From Trichobilharzia szidati (lineage: Eukaryota; Platyhelminthes; Trematoda; Strigeidida; Schistosomatidae), in assembly GCA_944472155.2 (NCBI GenBank), contig OX235272.1, forward strand, positions 19,700,354 through 19,764,353: DNA of 64,000 bases. Direction: 5' to 3'. Shown here piece by piece: positions 10,567-22,434 of this stretch (position 1 is its first letter; every line of letters begins with the position of its first letter). The notes under the pieces are model-generated. The model worked only from the letters and a program-made list of their open reading frames with translations, was not told the DNA's origin and ran no database searches. The position numbers were made by a program, and so were the translations under genes.

Positions 10567-12837
10567 GTGGGTTCTAAGTTTTCAGGTAGTGACCACAAAA
10601 CAGTAATGTGTGCTCTGCCACTTCCACTGAATAGCAATGCAGCTCATACCTCCACTTCACAACAAGTACTATATAGGAACTATAGTAAGGCAAACTGGAC
10701 CTTAGTAGAATCAGTGCTAAGATCCTCCGAATGGAGCGAATACTTCACTACTGATGACCTCTCGAGAGCTCTGAGCATCTTCTACCATAACTCGAACACA
10801 TGCTTAGATGCTGTCATTCCACTGCAAACACTTGAGCTGTCCCCACATAGGAAGTCATTCATAAAACCAAAGGATCGTATGAAATTGAAGAAACTCTCAA
10901 CAAGTTACTTCAAACACCACGACTTTGGCACACTAGGTTTAATACTTAACACCCTTAGTTCCATCTCACAAGCTCGAAATTTCCGTATGAGAAACGAAGA
11001 ACGCATCGCAGTAGCCAGTCCCGCTAGAGTGTATGCACTCACGGAAATCTTAAAGAAGCGAATGAATCGCAAAAATCACAGCATTCCCCTCCTCATAGAC
11101 AAAGGTAGGCTATGTACTAATTCCGCAGACATGTGTGAATTATTCAACTCAACTTTTGCAGGTAACTACCTTAAGCCCACAGTCCAGTTACTCAATATAC
11201 ACCCTGCTACTAATGTGGCACAAACTCCATCTCCACACACACCAAACTTAATTAGCACTATTGAATTTAACTATACTAACATTAAACAAACTATAAGAAC
11301 CCTAAAATGCTCAAAAGGTTTCGGTACTGACGGCATATCATCCTATTTTTATAAATATGGTGGCCCTGACATTCCCTTACTCCTGCTTAAAATATTCACA
11401 ATGTCCTTAGAAACCCAAACTTACCCTGATGTATGGAAAACAACGTTTATTATGCCTAAACACAAATCTGGCTCGAAAACAGACGTCAGTAACTACAGGC
11501 CAATTAATATCACACCTATAGCTTCTAGAATTATGGAGAGACTAGTTAAAGAAAACCTAATGAAGCATATGCTTAGTTGCAATATTATAAGTCCGAACCA
11601 ACATGGATTCCTAAAATCCAGATCTTGTTTAACATGCCACTTAGACTTCTTTAACTTTGTGACCAGCAGTCGTGACAGACGACAACTAGTACTTGTCATC
11701 TACTTTGACATCTCAAGGGCATTTGACCGTGTCGACCATTTACTACTAGTGCACAAGCTAAAATCCTTAGGAATAAGTGACCCGCTATTAGGATGGCTTA
11801 AATCATTCCTTAACAATAGGTCCCAAATAGTTAAACTCGGATCTATAACTTCGAAACCTAGCCCAATCACCTCTGGTGTAGTACAAGGTAGTGTCATTGG
11901 ACCCCTTCTATTTACCCTATATATTAACGACATATGCACTTGCTTTACTCATGGTAAACCATTCATCTTTGCAGATGACCTCAAAGTAGCTTATACATTC
12001 CAACCTGATGACCTAGGGTACTTCCAGAATGTTGTACAAAAAGAACTAGATAAAGTGACTGCTTGGTCGTCTTTATGGAACCTCCAATTTAACCTTAAAA
12101 AATGTGGCTGGATCTGCTTCGGTGCACTCTCAATCGACATAAAGTTAACGCTTCAATCGGCTAACCTAACCAAACTCCAAAGTGTCGTTGACCTAGGTCT
12201 GAGGTACTCGAGTAACCTAACATTCTCTGAGCAAGTGACATCACAGATTCAAAAGTCGAGGATGCTCTTAGGATGCATACTCAGGAACTTTCACGACAAT
12301 GAAGCAAAGCTCATTCTGTACAAAACCTGTGTGAGGCCACTACTAGAATACTGTCCATTTATTATTAGCAGCACTCACACACGTGAAAAGCTAAGAATTG
12401 AAAGTATCCAACGATATTTTACCTCGAAACTACTAGGCTACGAATGTAAGAAAGACTACATCTCACGTTGCATGATTCTACAACTTGACCCACTCTGGAC
12501 AAGACGACTAATTATAAACCTAGTATTCTTCTATAAGGTCCTACACAAAATATCATTCTCAGACATTAAGGACATACAATTCGCGCAAGAAGGCTCTTAC
12601 GATCTGCGTAACCAAAATTGCACAGTGACAATAAAAGCCTTTAAGTCAACACTCCGCGAAAACTTCTTCACAGTCATGTATTCTAAAATATGGAACAATC
12701 TGCCCCTAGATATCAGGAACTGCAATACAGTTTTAAGTTTCAAACGCTCTCTGTACACACTATTTCACTCTACCGACTATATAAATAAACTATTTATCCC
12801 TAGAACGAATCAACTATCAGTCTACTACAGTACCTAA
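10567..12837 (+). CDS. LINE reverse transcriptase, uninterrupted 756-aa frame
   Basis: The longest open TE frame here. It begins at the end of the endonuclease (SGSDHKTV, residues 6-13), and the ATG is probably accidental after 5' truncation. RT motifs: NYRPINITP (309-317), YFDISRAFDRV (379-389), SGVVQGSVIGPLLF (436-449), FADDLK (468-473) with both catalytic Asp, then a long C-terminal domain with TCVRPLLEYC. No stop or shift occurs, so the RT could be functional if expressed, but the endonuclease is absent. The last ~26 codons lie in the first unit of the tandem array. Confidence 0.85.
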   Translation: MGSKFSGSDHKTVMCALPLPLNSNAAHTSTSQQVLYRNYSKANWTLVESVLRSSEWSEYFTTDDLSRALSIFYHNSNTCLDAVIPLQTLELSPHRKSFIKPKDRMKLKKLSTSYFKHHDFGTLGLILNTLSSISQARNFRMRNEERIAVASPARVYALTEILKKRMNRKNHSIPLLIDKGRLCTNSADMCELFNSTFAGNYLKPTVQLLNIHPATNVAQTPSPHTPNLISTIEFNYTNIKQTIRTLKCSKGFGTDGISSYFYKYGGPDIPLLLLKIFTMSLETQTYPDVWKTTFIMPKHKSGSKTDVSNYRPINITPIASRIMERLVKENLMKHMLSCNIISPNQHGFLKSRSCLTCHLDFFNFVTSSRDRRQLVLVIYFDISRAFDRVDHLLLVHKLKSLGISDPLLGWLKSFLNNRSQIVKLGSITSKPSPITSGVVQGSVIGPLLFTLYINDICTCFTHGKPFIFADDLKVAYTFQPDDLGYFQNVVQKELDKVTAWSSLWNLQFNLKKCGWICFGALSIDIKLTLQSANLTKLQSVVDLGLRYSSNLTFSEQVTSQIQKSRMLLGCILRNFHDNEAKLILYKTCVRPLLEYCPFIISSTHTREKLRIESIQRYFTSKLLGYECKKDYISRCMILQLDPLWTRRLIINLVFFYKVLHKISFSDIKDIQFAQEGSYDLRNQNCTVTIKAFKSTLRENFFTVMYSKIWNNLPLDIRNCNTVLSFKRSLYTLFHSTDYINKLFIPRTNQLSVYYST

Positions 12838-14353
12838 ACGCGCTTAAATACCCTTACTTCCCTAAAGACTATAAATAAACTAGTAGCATAAATGCATAAA
12901 AAGACTATTTCACTCTACCGACTATATAAATAAACTATTTATCCCTAGAACGAGTCAACTATCAGTCTACTACAGTACCTAAACGCGCTTAAATACCCTT
13001 ACTTCCCTAAAGACTATAAATAAACTAGTAGCATAAATGCATAAAATGACTATTTCACTCTACCGACTATATAAATAAACTATTTATCCCTAGAACGAAT
13101 CAACTATCAGTCTACTACAGTACCTAAACGCGCTTAAATACCCTTACTTCCCTAAAGACTATAAATAAACTAGTAGCATAAATGCATAAAAAGACTATTT
13201 CACTCTACCGACTATATAAATAAACTATTTATCCCTAGAACGAATCAACTATTAGTCTACTACAGTACCTAAACGCGCTTAAATACCCTTACTTCCCTAA
13301 AGACTATAAATAAACTAGTAGCATAAATGCATAAAAAGACTATTTCACTCTACCGACTATATAAATAAACTATTTATTCCTAGAACGAATCAACTATCAG
13401 TCTACTACAGTACCTAAACGCGCTTAAATACCCTTACTTCCCTAAAGACTATAAATAAACTAGTAGCATAAATGCATAAAAAGACTATTTCACTCTACCG
13501 ACTATATAAATAAACTATTTATCCCTAGAACGAATCAACTATTAGTCTACTACAGTACCTAAACGCGCTTAAATACCCTTACTTCCCTAAAGACTATAAA
13601 TAAACTAGTAGCATAAATGCATAAAAAGACTATTTCACTCTACCGACTATATAAATAAACTATTTATCCCTAGAACGAATCAACTATCAGTCTACTACAG
13701 TACCTAAACGCGCTTAAATACCCTTACTTCCCTAAAGACTATAAATAAACTAGTAGCATAAATGCATAAAATGACTATTTCACTCTACCGACTATATAAA
13801 TAAACTATTTATTCCTAGAACGAATCAACTATCAGTCTACTACAGTACCTAAACGCGCTTAAATACCCTTACTTCCCTAAAGACTATAAATAAACTAGTA
13901 GCATAAATGCATAAAATACTATTTCACTCTACCGACCATATAAATAAACTATTTATCCCTAGAACGAATCAACTATTAGTCTACTACAGTACCTAAACGC
14001 GCTTAAATACCCTTACTTCCCTAAAGACTATAAATAAACTAGTAGCATAAATGCATAAAATACTATTTCACACTACCGACCATATAAATAAACTATTTAT
14101 CCCTAGAACGAATCAACTATTAGTCTACTACAGTACCTAAACGCGCTTAAATACCCTTACTTCCCTAAAGACTATAAATAAACTAGTAGCATAAATGCAT
14201 AAAAAGACTATTTCACTCTACCGACTATATAAATAAACTATTTATCCCTAGAACGAATCAACTATTAGTCTACTACAGTACCTAAACGCGCTTAAATACC
14301 CTTACTTCCCTAAAGACTATAAATAAACTAGTAGCATAAATGCATAAAAAGAC
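12761..14353 (+). repeat. Tandem array, 11 units of 144-145 bp, derived from LINE 3' end
   Basis: The anchor TATTTCAC recurs at 12761, 12906, 13051, 13196, 13341, 13486, 13631, 13776, 13920, 14064 and 14209. Nine spacings measured between anchors are 145 or 144. Units are nearly identical, differing at a few sites (ATCAGTC/ATTAGTC, AAGAC/ATGAC/TAC joins). The first unit contains the end of the RT ORF and its stop, so the array grew from the ORF end plus proximal 3' UTR. Confidence 0.95.
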
Positions 14354-15187
14354 ATAGTAGAAACAAATTTTTGTTCATCAAATAACAATGTACAACGAAT
14401 ATAATCAAATCTTTTAGACCCCACCTGCTTTTTCTTTGTCCTCTGGTACACTTCTGTTGTATTTACTTTGTAGTACAAGTTGCATTGATCTACATTCCGA
14501 CTGAAGCTGCGAAACAATTGAAGTTACTTACTCATATATCATCCCTCAAGGTTTGGCTAGTAATGGCTCAGCATCCTTGATGAAATCCACTGTCACCATA
14601 ACTAGACGCTGTACGGCATCTTATACAAGCACTGTCAACGATCTAAAATGGTTTTTATATAGCTTTCTACGTGTTTATCAACTTACTCGTACGGAGCAAC
14701 CATGCTGTGACAAATGGCGGGCTATGGGTGACTTGGGCGCAGTAAAACAAATCTGCTTGACAATGACCAATATTAATCTGCATTCAGTTGAATTCACATC
14801 TGGTATTACCTGCAAAAAATGATGTCAAAATCATAAAAATTAATCACTCATTTTAAATTAATACACAATTTGAACATAAAACAAGATACGATGCCGCACA
14901 CAACAAAGTTATATGGAGGAATTGACTTCAAGCTTTATTTTTTTCCCAAATATTTGTAATTTATCCGACACGTACTTGGGTTTTTTTTGTTAATGCGAAG
15001 ACAATATTTCTATATTTCTTTATGTGCTCCATTGAACGACTAACTATCAGAATGTGCTCACTAACTGATATCAGAGAGGACAGCAACCATGTAATTTCAC
15101 TATAAATCAAATTCATGTAATTTAAATAATACTTATCCATGCCTGTACAACTGGTGTGTCCTACATTGATAGGAAATATATATTATT
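14354..15187 (+). other. 3' UTR and tail of the LINE
   Basis: Non-coding. It matches the stretch after the RT of the copy at 16244-18985, including the TTGACTTCAAGCTTTATTT block, GTTAATGCGAAGACAATATT, and the terminal CTTATCCATGCCTGTACAA before an AT-rich tail. Short ORFs here are chance. Confidence 0.7.
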
Positions 15188-15620
15188 ATAAGTTACAACA
15201 AACTACAATTATAAACGTTAATATTATTGGAAGTACATCATAAACATTTCTACACAGGACATTAATATTAGTTCACACATAATATAAAAGTTAGTTAGTA
15301 CATCAATATAATCGTAGTTTCTACACAGAATATATATATAAATTTATAAATTACTCCCTTGAGGACTCCACTTGCCTTCTTTTGTGGTGCTGTAGTTTGT
15401 CTCTTTCTCTCTCTCACCATGTCAGCTTCCACATGAATTTATGAATGAGAATAAAGAATGTGAATATTTGGCCAATTACAATGATTAAAGGTCCGCAAAC
15501 ATTGCTGCTCCCAAATCCTACAACAGTCTCTCAAGTTATCCATTACCTCCATGCGGGACGAATCCTGGATGACAGCTGTGGAATATAATATTGATACCGA
15601 CAAAATTACCTATACGGCGC
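15188..15620. other. No gene recognised
   Basis: AT-rich; contains a CTCTTTCTCTCTCTC tract near 15398. No match to other parts of the window was noticed. Confidence 0.4.
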
Positions 15621-15626
15621 CAATAA

Positions 15627-15812
15627 ATCTGGTGGCGTCGGTGGCACAGTGGTTAGGACTCTCACCGACCACGCATATGGTCCGAGGTTCGATCCCCTGC
15701 CGACACACACCCGATATCTATGGTCGACCTGCAAAATTTGGGCTACCGATATCCATGCTGAAAATTCCATACTTGTACTGAAAATACGGTGTGGCATCAA
15801 GCTGTAATAAAA
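15627..15812 (+). mobile_element. tRNA-headed SINE, divergent copy
   Basis: An A-box-like TGGCACAGTGGTTAGGA and a B-box-like GGTTCGATCCC are spaced as in a tRNA head, very like the heads at 54536 and 45863-46106. The body differs and ends in an A-rich run at 15807. Pol III transcription is expected from the boxes. Confidence 0.6.
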
Positions 15813-15974
15813 AAAATAAACAAATGAAATAAATATTTGAACACATGCTGATGGTTGCATTTGAAAACTCACCGACACAAATGATTACAATTTCTAGCTC
15901 CTACATGCTCTAAATGCCATTTTATATGGATTAATTCTCCATTATTTTGTTTCCTGGCCGCAAATGGACTCGAA

Positions 15975-16243
15975 ATTACCTATTAACAATAATATATTCT
16001 CGCTTTATGTATATGAGGGACGCCAGTTTACCGGCGTCATCAATATGATAAAGAATATATATGCATGGACTAAGCATATTTACGATTTTTCACTATATAT
16101 ACAACGAGAGGTAATGGAATAATGTCAGTAAGCACGCTTTATGTATGATATAATCTTATGAGGAATCCGTGTACTGACTGGCTGATGAGATTGTGTTTTA
16201 GAAAGTAGCCTGACGTTTGGTCTTTGATTACTTTCTCCATGAT
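15975..16243 (-). mobile_element. Second minus-strand CR1-like LINE, 3' segment
   Basis: 15975-16160 is the 3' UTR terminus (minus GACGCCGGTAAACTGGCGTC, as at 5000). It joins directly at 16161 to RT sequence matching 7043-7118 (antisense of SQHGFL to IMEKV), so the middle of the RT is deleted. The rest of the same LINE resumes at 18986, across a plus-strand insertion. Confidence 0.75.
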
Positions 16244-18111
16244 CTCGCAAGCTCATAACTTGCGTATGAGAAATGAAGAATGCACGGCACTAGCCAGCAC
16301 CACCAGAGTAGGTGCTCTCACAGAAATACTAAAGAAACGAATGAATCGCCAAAGCCATAAAATTTCTCTCCTTATAAACAAGGGCAAGCTATACAGCAAC
16401 CATGCAGACATGTGTGAACTGTTTAATGAGACGTTTGCAGCTAACTACCTTAAGCCTACAAGTCCACTTCTCGGTTTACAATCTAAAATAGAACTCCCTT
16501 CATCTTCAACGCTGAAACAAATCACTACAGTTCATTTCACTTACTCTAATATTAACCAAGCCGTTAATACTCTTAAAAGCTCTAGTAGTGCCGGTTTTGA
16601 CGGTATACCATCGTATCTTTATAAACACGGTGGTTCTGACATTTCCGTTTTATTACTTAAGATTTTTACAATGTCCCTAGAAAGCCAAACCTATCCAGAT
16701 AAATGGAAAACGACATTTATAGTACCTAAACACAAATCCGGATCAAAAACTGAAGTCAACAACTATAGGCCAATCAATATTACACCCATAGTATCTAGAA
16801 TCATTGAACGAATAGTTAAAGATGATATCCTCAAACATATGCTCAGCTGCAATATTCTAAGTCCAAACCAACATGGATTCCTAAAATCCAGATCATGCAT
16901 GACATGTCACCTTGACTTCTTTAACTATATAACTAGCAGCTGAGACAAACAACAACTAGTACTAGTCATCTACTTCGACATATCCAAAGCCTTTGACCGC
17001 GTTGACCATTTGCTTCTAATAAATAAGCTAAACTCTTTAGGAATAAGTAACCCATTATTAGGATGGATTGAATCATTCCTTAACAATAGGTCCCAAGTAG
17101 TTAAACTGGGGTCTGTAAATTCTAAACCTAGTCCAGTCACTTCTGGAGTAGTTCAAGGTAGCGTCTTAAGCCCCCTCCTACTCACTCTATATGTCAACGA
17201 CATATGCAGCTGTTTCTCACTTGGCAAACCATTCATCTTTGCAGATGATCTTAAAGTAGCTTACACATTCCACTGTGATGACTTAGGGTACTTTCAGAAA
17301 GCTGTTCAGGAAGAACTAGATCGAGTAACTGCATGGTCCTCCACATGGAACCTAAAATTCAACCTTAAAAAATGTGGTTGGATCTGTTTCGGTGCACCCT
17401 CGATAAATATTAAACTGGTACTTGAATCTATTGACTTGCCTAAACTCCAAAGTGTTGTTGACCTAGGACTCAGGTACTCTAGTGACTTGACATTTTCTGA
17501 GCAAGTGGCGACACAGACGCGTAAATCGAGGATGCTCTTAGGATGTTTACTCAGGAATTTCCACAACTACGAAGCGAAGCTATTATTATATAAAACTTGC
17601 GTCAGACCGCTACTTAAATATTGTCCATTTATTCTCAGCAGCACTCGCGTAAGTGACAAACTTAAAATAGAAAGTGTCCAACGATACTTCACGTCTAAAA
17701 TACTAGGATTTGGCTGCGAAAAGGACTACACAACAAGGTGTATAACTCTAGGTATCGACCCACTGGGTGAGATGACTGAGCATTAACCTAACATTCTTCT
17801 TTAAAGTCTTGCATAAAATATCATTCTCAGACAGTAAGGAGATACAGTTCTCACCGGACGGCTCTTACAACCTTCGTAAGCAAACGTGCACAGCATCTGG
17901 GAAAAGCTGTAAGACATCACTCCGTGCAAACTTCTTCATAGTCATGTACTCTAAGATCTGTAACAGTTTACCCCTAGAAATAAGGACCTGTCACTCTATT
18001 ATAACCTTCAAACGCTTGCTATATAAACTGCTTCATCCCAATGACTATGCCAATCACACCGCACCACTTATTTCCAAAACGCATGAGCTATTAGAACACT
18101 ATAACGCCTAG
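16244..18111 (+). pseudogene. LINE reverse transcriptase, broken
   Basis: Readable as three pieces. Up to 16943 it contains FDGIPSYLYKHGG and NYRPINITPI, then ends at a TGA where the sister copy has CGA (Arg in SSRD). 17010-17786 contains SGVVQGSVLSPLLL and FADDLK. A small deletion near 17768 shifts the frame, and 17809-18111 is the C-terminus. The catalytic FADD is retained but the frame is dead. Confidence 0.85.
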
Positions 18112-18985
18112 ACTCATTATTAAATATTACGACACTAAATAAACTCTAAGACTTCGCAAAATTACATTGAAAAACAACTAGATTATGGGTAGTGTTTACT
18201 ATACAATGATATACATTCATACACATTTATATGTACATAAAATAATAATGTTCTTTCCATATATACATACTTTATCTCCCTGCTGAGCGTAATCTTCTAT
18301 ATACCTCCTGGTCGAGGTCGAACAACCTAACATCTAAACTGAAATGACCATTTATGTAAATTCAAACTCAAATTCCATGAATGATCCGATGCAACCACTT
18401 GAAAACGCTGGCTAACATTCTGTACAAGGAGTATTCTTGATCTGATATAAAGAAACAACTGGTTTTTAAACAGTTCTCAATGTATTACTCAACTTACATG
18501 TACAGTCTGCCATGCCGACACAAATGGCGCCAATGGATAGTTCTAGAATTGCCCCCATTTGATGCAGTAAAACAATCTAACATTACCTTATATAATTTTC
18601 GTATCAAAGATCAAATTTCTTTCCTATTATAAAACTACGATAAGACTGCTGACAGAAATGGAATAAATACATTATTGAATCAAAATAATACATCAATAAA
18701 CTTTATCTCACGGATGCTGTTCACAACAAAGTTTTATAGAATTGACTTCAAGCTTTATTTTTCCCAGATATTTGTATCACATTCATCTGAAGTCTGGGTT
18801 TTTTGTTAATGCGAAGACAATATTTCTATATCTCTTTATGTGTTACACAGACAGACTATTTTGCTGACTGTTCTGACTGACTCTAATGTTAGATTGAACA
18901 AACAAACTGTAATTTATATAATAACTTATCCATGCCTGTACAATTGGTATGTTCCTGCATAAACAGGAATAAATATATATATATG
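16244..18985 (+). mobile_element. CR1-like LINE (sister of 10559-15187) inserted in the second minus LINE
   Basis: 5'-truncated at the QAHNLRMRNEE block, with RT and about 0.87 kb of 3' UTR ending in the family terminus at 18925-18985. Host minus-LINE sequence stops at about 16243 and resumes at about 18986, with roughly 10 bases of the RPINITPVISRIME region missing. The left joint has microhomology (ATCTC). Confidence 0.8.
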
Positions 18986-20444
18986 ATAGGTGTTGTATTG
19001 GTAGGCCTATGCTTAGGTAATATATACGTGTTTTTCCAAATTTCAGTGTAGGTCCCGGTCACTAGTGGGATAGCAAATATTCTAAGTAATAATATACTAT
19101 ATCCGTACCAACGATTTTGTATATGGCAGATGGTATATCATCTATCCAACAACTACCGTTAACTTTTAATGTCTTTACTGCTGATGCTATATTTTGTATA
19201 TTAAAGTTGATGTCAACTAACTTGTAGTTATTTTTGCAGGTTATGTCTAGAATTGGGGACGGATGCGCTTTTGTGTCATTGGAGAACCACTGGCTAGGGA
19301 GTTCACTAATAGTCTGGGGATCATCATAAATTATACCTTCATGCTCCAAGTGGCCAACATTAGTTTCTTTACCCTTGTTTAGCCGTTTTTGCAAGATCTT
19401 GCAGAGTTCCTGAGTTTTAGAGGTGCCCCCTAGGGCTTCATTTTCCTCTAGTTGTGCCCTCATTTTATGTCTCACCTCAAGATTTTAAATGTTTCATGTA
19501 TCTGGTGTAATGCACTAAATTCTTTATATAAATAAAATTTTCTTTTCAGTTTCCTTAGTTTTAATTGCATTTTGCGATCTATGAATAGAGTTGGTGTCTT
19601 TAAGGCAGATTTCAGGGGTGCGATTGTGTCTCTTACCAAACTGATTGTCTTGTAGCAGGTATTAGGTGTTACTTCCAAATTATTATTGGTAAATTGTTCA
19701 CCCCAGTTAGAGCTTCTCAAGAGCTCTGGTAGGAATTCCCAGTCTGCATTTCTATAGTCCCTATATTGATGGTATACCGGGGAAATTTTAGGTTTGTGTC
19801 TAGTTGTTACTTGAAGAGGTAGGGTGCAGTACGGTATGTTGTGATCACTGTTGTCTAGTTTATCCCCCATCTCTATCGAGATCGGCTCTATTTTGTGGCA
19901 GAGGACTAAGTCGAGAATATTGCTATGTCGTGTTGGTAGGCGTACGCACTGCATCCATCCTCCCACATCTACAGCTTCTAAGAGCTAGTCATGGATTCTA
20001 CGTCCAGTGCAGGCATCCCAGTTCACCACAGACTAATTTGTAGTCGAATTCCAGCATAAGTACACCCTCTAGCATTTCTCCGATAACCATGTCAGTCGTT
20101 TTAGGGGTGTTTGGGGCTGTGCATATACATCCTGCTGGAATTTTGTTTTAATTCGTGTGGATGCTTATCCACTTAGATTCTGGGAGTTTGTCGATAGTTA
20201 GGTTTGTAAGAGTATTGGGATCAATAGATTTAGAAGCATATATTAGATACCCGCCTCCTCTTTTGTCCACTCTATCATTCCTGTAGATGTCATAGTTATC
20301 AATTATCAGCTTTGTGTCAGGTATATCACTAGTTAGCCAAGTTTCAGTTACCAGGATCAGTGTTGGCCGTTCCATGTATACCAAGCTGGGAAGGGAAGTT
20401 ATCTTGTTAAGGAGAGAGCATAATTTTTTGGAAAACCAGGGTTA
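18986..20444 (-). pseudogene. Second minus LINE: RT N-terminus and endonuclease, decayed
   Basis: Frames at 20384-20148 (VTETWLTSDIPD; endonuclease start), 19966-19472 (LPTRHSNILDLVLCH, LDNSDHN, then RT linker) and 19475-19062 (RT N-terminus up to WIDDIPSAIYK) match the LINE at 9785-4921 piece by piece. Frameshifts separate them and part of the endonuclease middle is lost near 20030-20150. At about 19800 the endonuclease-to-RT join is intact, which shows what the other copy lost. Confidence 0.8.
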
Positions 20445-20650
20445 TAATAACAATTTATATTTCGTATAAACGGGTAGGTTTACAAGAAATGCATGTCATT
20501 TTTACAGACATGATCGGTTATGTTGTAAATTGCAATCCTGAAGTATCATAAATTAATACTTTTTCAAAAATTTAAATTGTTCAATTATTGTACAAGCAAT
20601 CGAATCAGGTTCTTATGAATGTTGAATTATAAACCGTTTACTAAAGAGGA
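20445..20650 (-). mobile_element. LINE 3'-end fragment inserted in the second minus LINE
   Basis: About 200 bp matching 28676-28880 (shared ATTTCGTATAAACGGGTA, AAATGCATG, ATTTTTACAG). Read on the minus strand it ends as a CR1-like 3' terminus with an AT tail. It splits the host between its endonuclease upstream part and the ORF1/ORF2 spacer. Confidence 0.65.
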
Positions 20651-20727
20651 TAGTTAGTAGGTTTTCCTCTCACTATCCCTAACTCCTGGATGCTTATGTT
20701 ATATTCGGAGGGACTCTCAGATGAGAC
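20651..20727 (-). mobile_element. Second minus LINE, short ORF1/ORF2 spacer segment
   Basis: It aligns with 8665-8735 (TATGTT then GGAGGG and GAGACA). The segment lies between two insertions and shows that both hit the same host LINE. Confidence 0.6.
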
Positions 20728-21838
20728 ATTGTCATCTACTGGACGTTGTATTTATCGATCTTAGTAAAGCATTCGATAAGGTATCCCATTTAGGTCTTCT
20801 TAGTAAACTTAAACATTTTGGATTAAACCAAAGCTTATGCCAGTGGTTTAGTGACTACCTGATGGATAGGAGGCAGAAGGTAAGGGTTAACGGTGTACTG
20901 TCAGGGTGGAAAGCAGTACTAAGTGGAGTGCCTCAGGGAACTGTACTTGGCCCCCTGATATTCTTGTTATACGTAAATGAAGTGCCGAAAATTCTTACCT
21001 TATCTTCCTTACTATTTGCGGACGGTATTAAGATATGGAAAACCGTAAACAGTAGCGATGATAGGTTGGTAACTACATAACGAATGGGCTAACTTTTGGA
21101 GTTTGGAAATTAATTCCAAGAAAAGCGCGGTAATACACCTAGGTCAGAAGTCTTACACGTCGTACTCCATGGGGGACACAGAACTGCCAGATGTCAGGGA
21201 ACAAAAGGACTTAGGAATTATTGTTAGCCATGACTTAAAAACAACGGCAAACTGTAATTGAGCCGCAGCCAAGGTTTTTCGAGTGCTACGGGCACTTCGA
21301 AGGGCTTTCAAACGATTAGACGAGGGTATGTTCCAAGTACTCTATGCAACATATGTCAGGCCTCATCTAGAGTACTGCATACAAGCGGCGAGTCCATGCT
21401 TCAAAAAGGAGGCACATACCCTGGAAAGAGTACAGAGGGTAGGAACAAAATTAGTTAGTGGTATCTCACACCTTATGACGTGAGGATGGAGCATTTAAAT
21501 CTCTTCAGATTAACATACCGAAGGAGGAGAGGCGACTTAATTTTTGCATACCGTATATTCAAGGGTGATTTAGGGATTGACCTTTCAAACCTTTTCTCTC
21601 CCTCTAGGATACATTTACGGGGTCACCAGAAGAAGGTGCTCAAACCGAGGTCAAATAAAATACGGTTGGAGTTTTGATTCTCTCACAGAGTGGTCAACGA
21701 CTGGAACTCCCTACCTGATTCAATAGTAACAGCTCCATCGGTGAACACTTTCAAAGAGAAACTGGATCTCTGCAGAGATATATATCGCGAGGATTAACAT
21801 AAGCAACAAGAGCCTCCTATCCTTATAATCTGAATCTG
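20728..21838 (+). pseudogene. CR1-clade LINE RT, 5'-truncated and broken
   Basis: A different LINE subfamily. FIDLSKAFDKV near 20753, LSGVPQGTVLGPLIFLLYVNE near 20920-20990, and a mutated active site FADG (normally FADD). The frame breaks at 21078, continues with YVRPHLEYCIQA and LERVQR near 21350-21440, then SHRVVNDWNSLPDSIV, typical of a CR1 C-terminus. It ends near 21800 with a few bases before host LINE sequence returns at 21839. Confidence 0.8.
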
Positions 21839-22434
21839 AAAAGTGTCTACTATTCCCTGAACAAATTGTGCTGCAAGAATGCTATTGTTTGCTGCAGCCG
21901 AAAATAATCCTGTTGCATATATTGGTTTCTGGCATCAATACATGGGCGTCTGTGATCATTTTTTGGTATTAGATAGTCTGTTGCACTGCTGGGATTGTAA
22001 TTTACCAGGCCTAAGTACCCTGTGTGTAGATTGTCTTGAAGGCAGTGCGTGCCGGGTCTTTCGTAGTCGCACATTTGTTGATTGATTTCGTGCGTGTACG
22101 CGGTGGGACGTGAACCAGTGTATACCCGTTATGTTGATGGGCCTTTACTTAACTAATACGAAGGTTCGGAAATACATTTCCGTTCATATGGTACCTGGTG
22201 GTGTCCCGCCTATTTGCCCATGTGTTCTTATTATTCACTTTGATTCCCATACTCAGGTTCTATGTACCTATAGGCATACTAAAATCTTGGCTATTAAGGA
22301 AATCGTGTGTTTCATTCTGCTGTTTGATGAGTTTGACGCCCCATGCAATACTTTGTATGTTTAACGAAACACTTGCTGCTGTGATGAGTCACTCGAAGTT
22401 CATACTGTCAAAAACATCATTTCCGGTGAACTAA
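21839..22434 (-). pseudogene. Second minus LINE: ORF1 C-terminal part
   Basis: A 74-aa frame (22074-21850) matches the ORF1 C-terminus at 8960-8760: NLHTGYLG, then NQYMQQDYFRLQQTIA. Upstream on the minus strand weaker similarity continues to about 22400 without an open frame. Confidence 0.7.

Larger units (their letters stand above)
10559..15187 (+). mobile_element. CR1/Jockey-like LINE with intact RT ORF and 3'-UTR satellite
   Basis: 5'-truncated copy that starts in the last codons of the endonuclease (SGSDHK), carries a complete RT ORF, then an 11-unit 145-bp tandem array and a 3' UTR ending in the TGCCTGTACAACTGG terminus and an ATATTATTATA tail. The 3' UTR after the array matches 18300-18985 of the sister copy. 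It is a different subfamily from the minus LINE at 4921-9785. Confidence 0.85.

Noticed and set aside
12761..14353. CRISPR-like array
   Set aside because: Units are 145 bp, contiguous without unique spacers, and come from the LINE 3' end in a eukaryotic genome.
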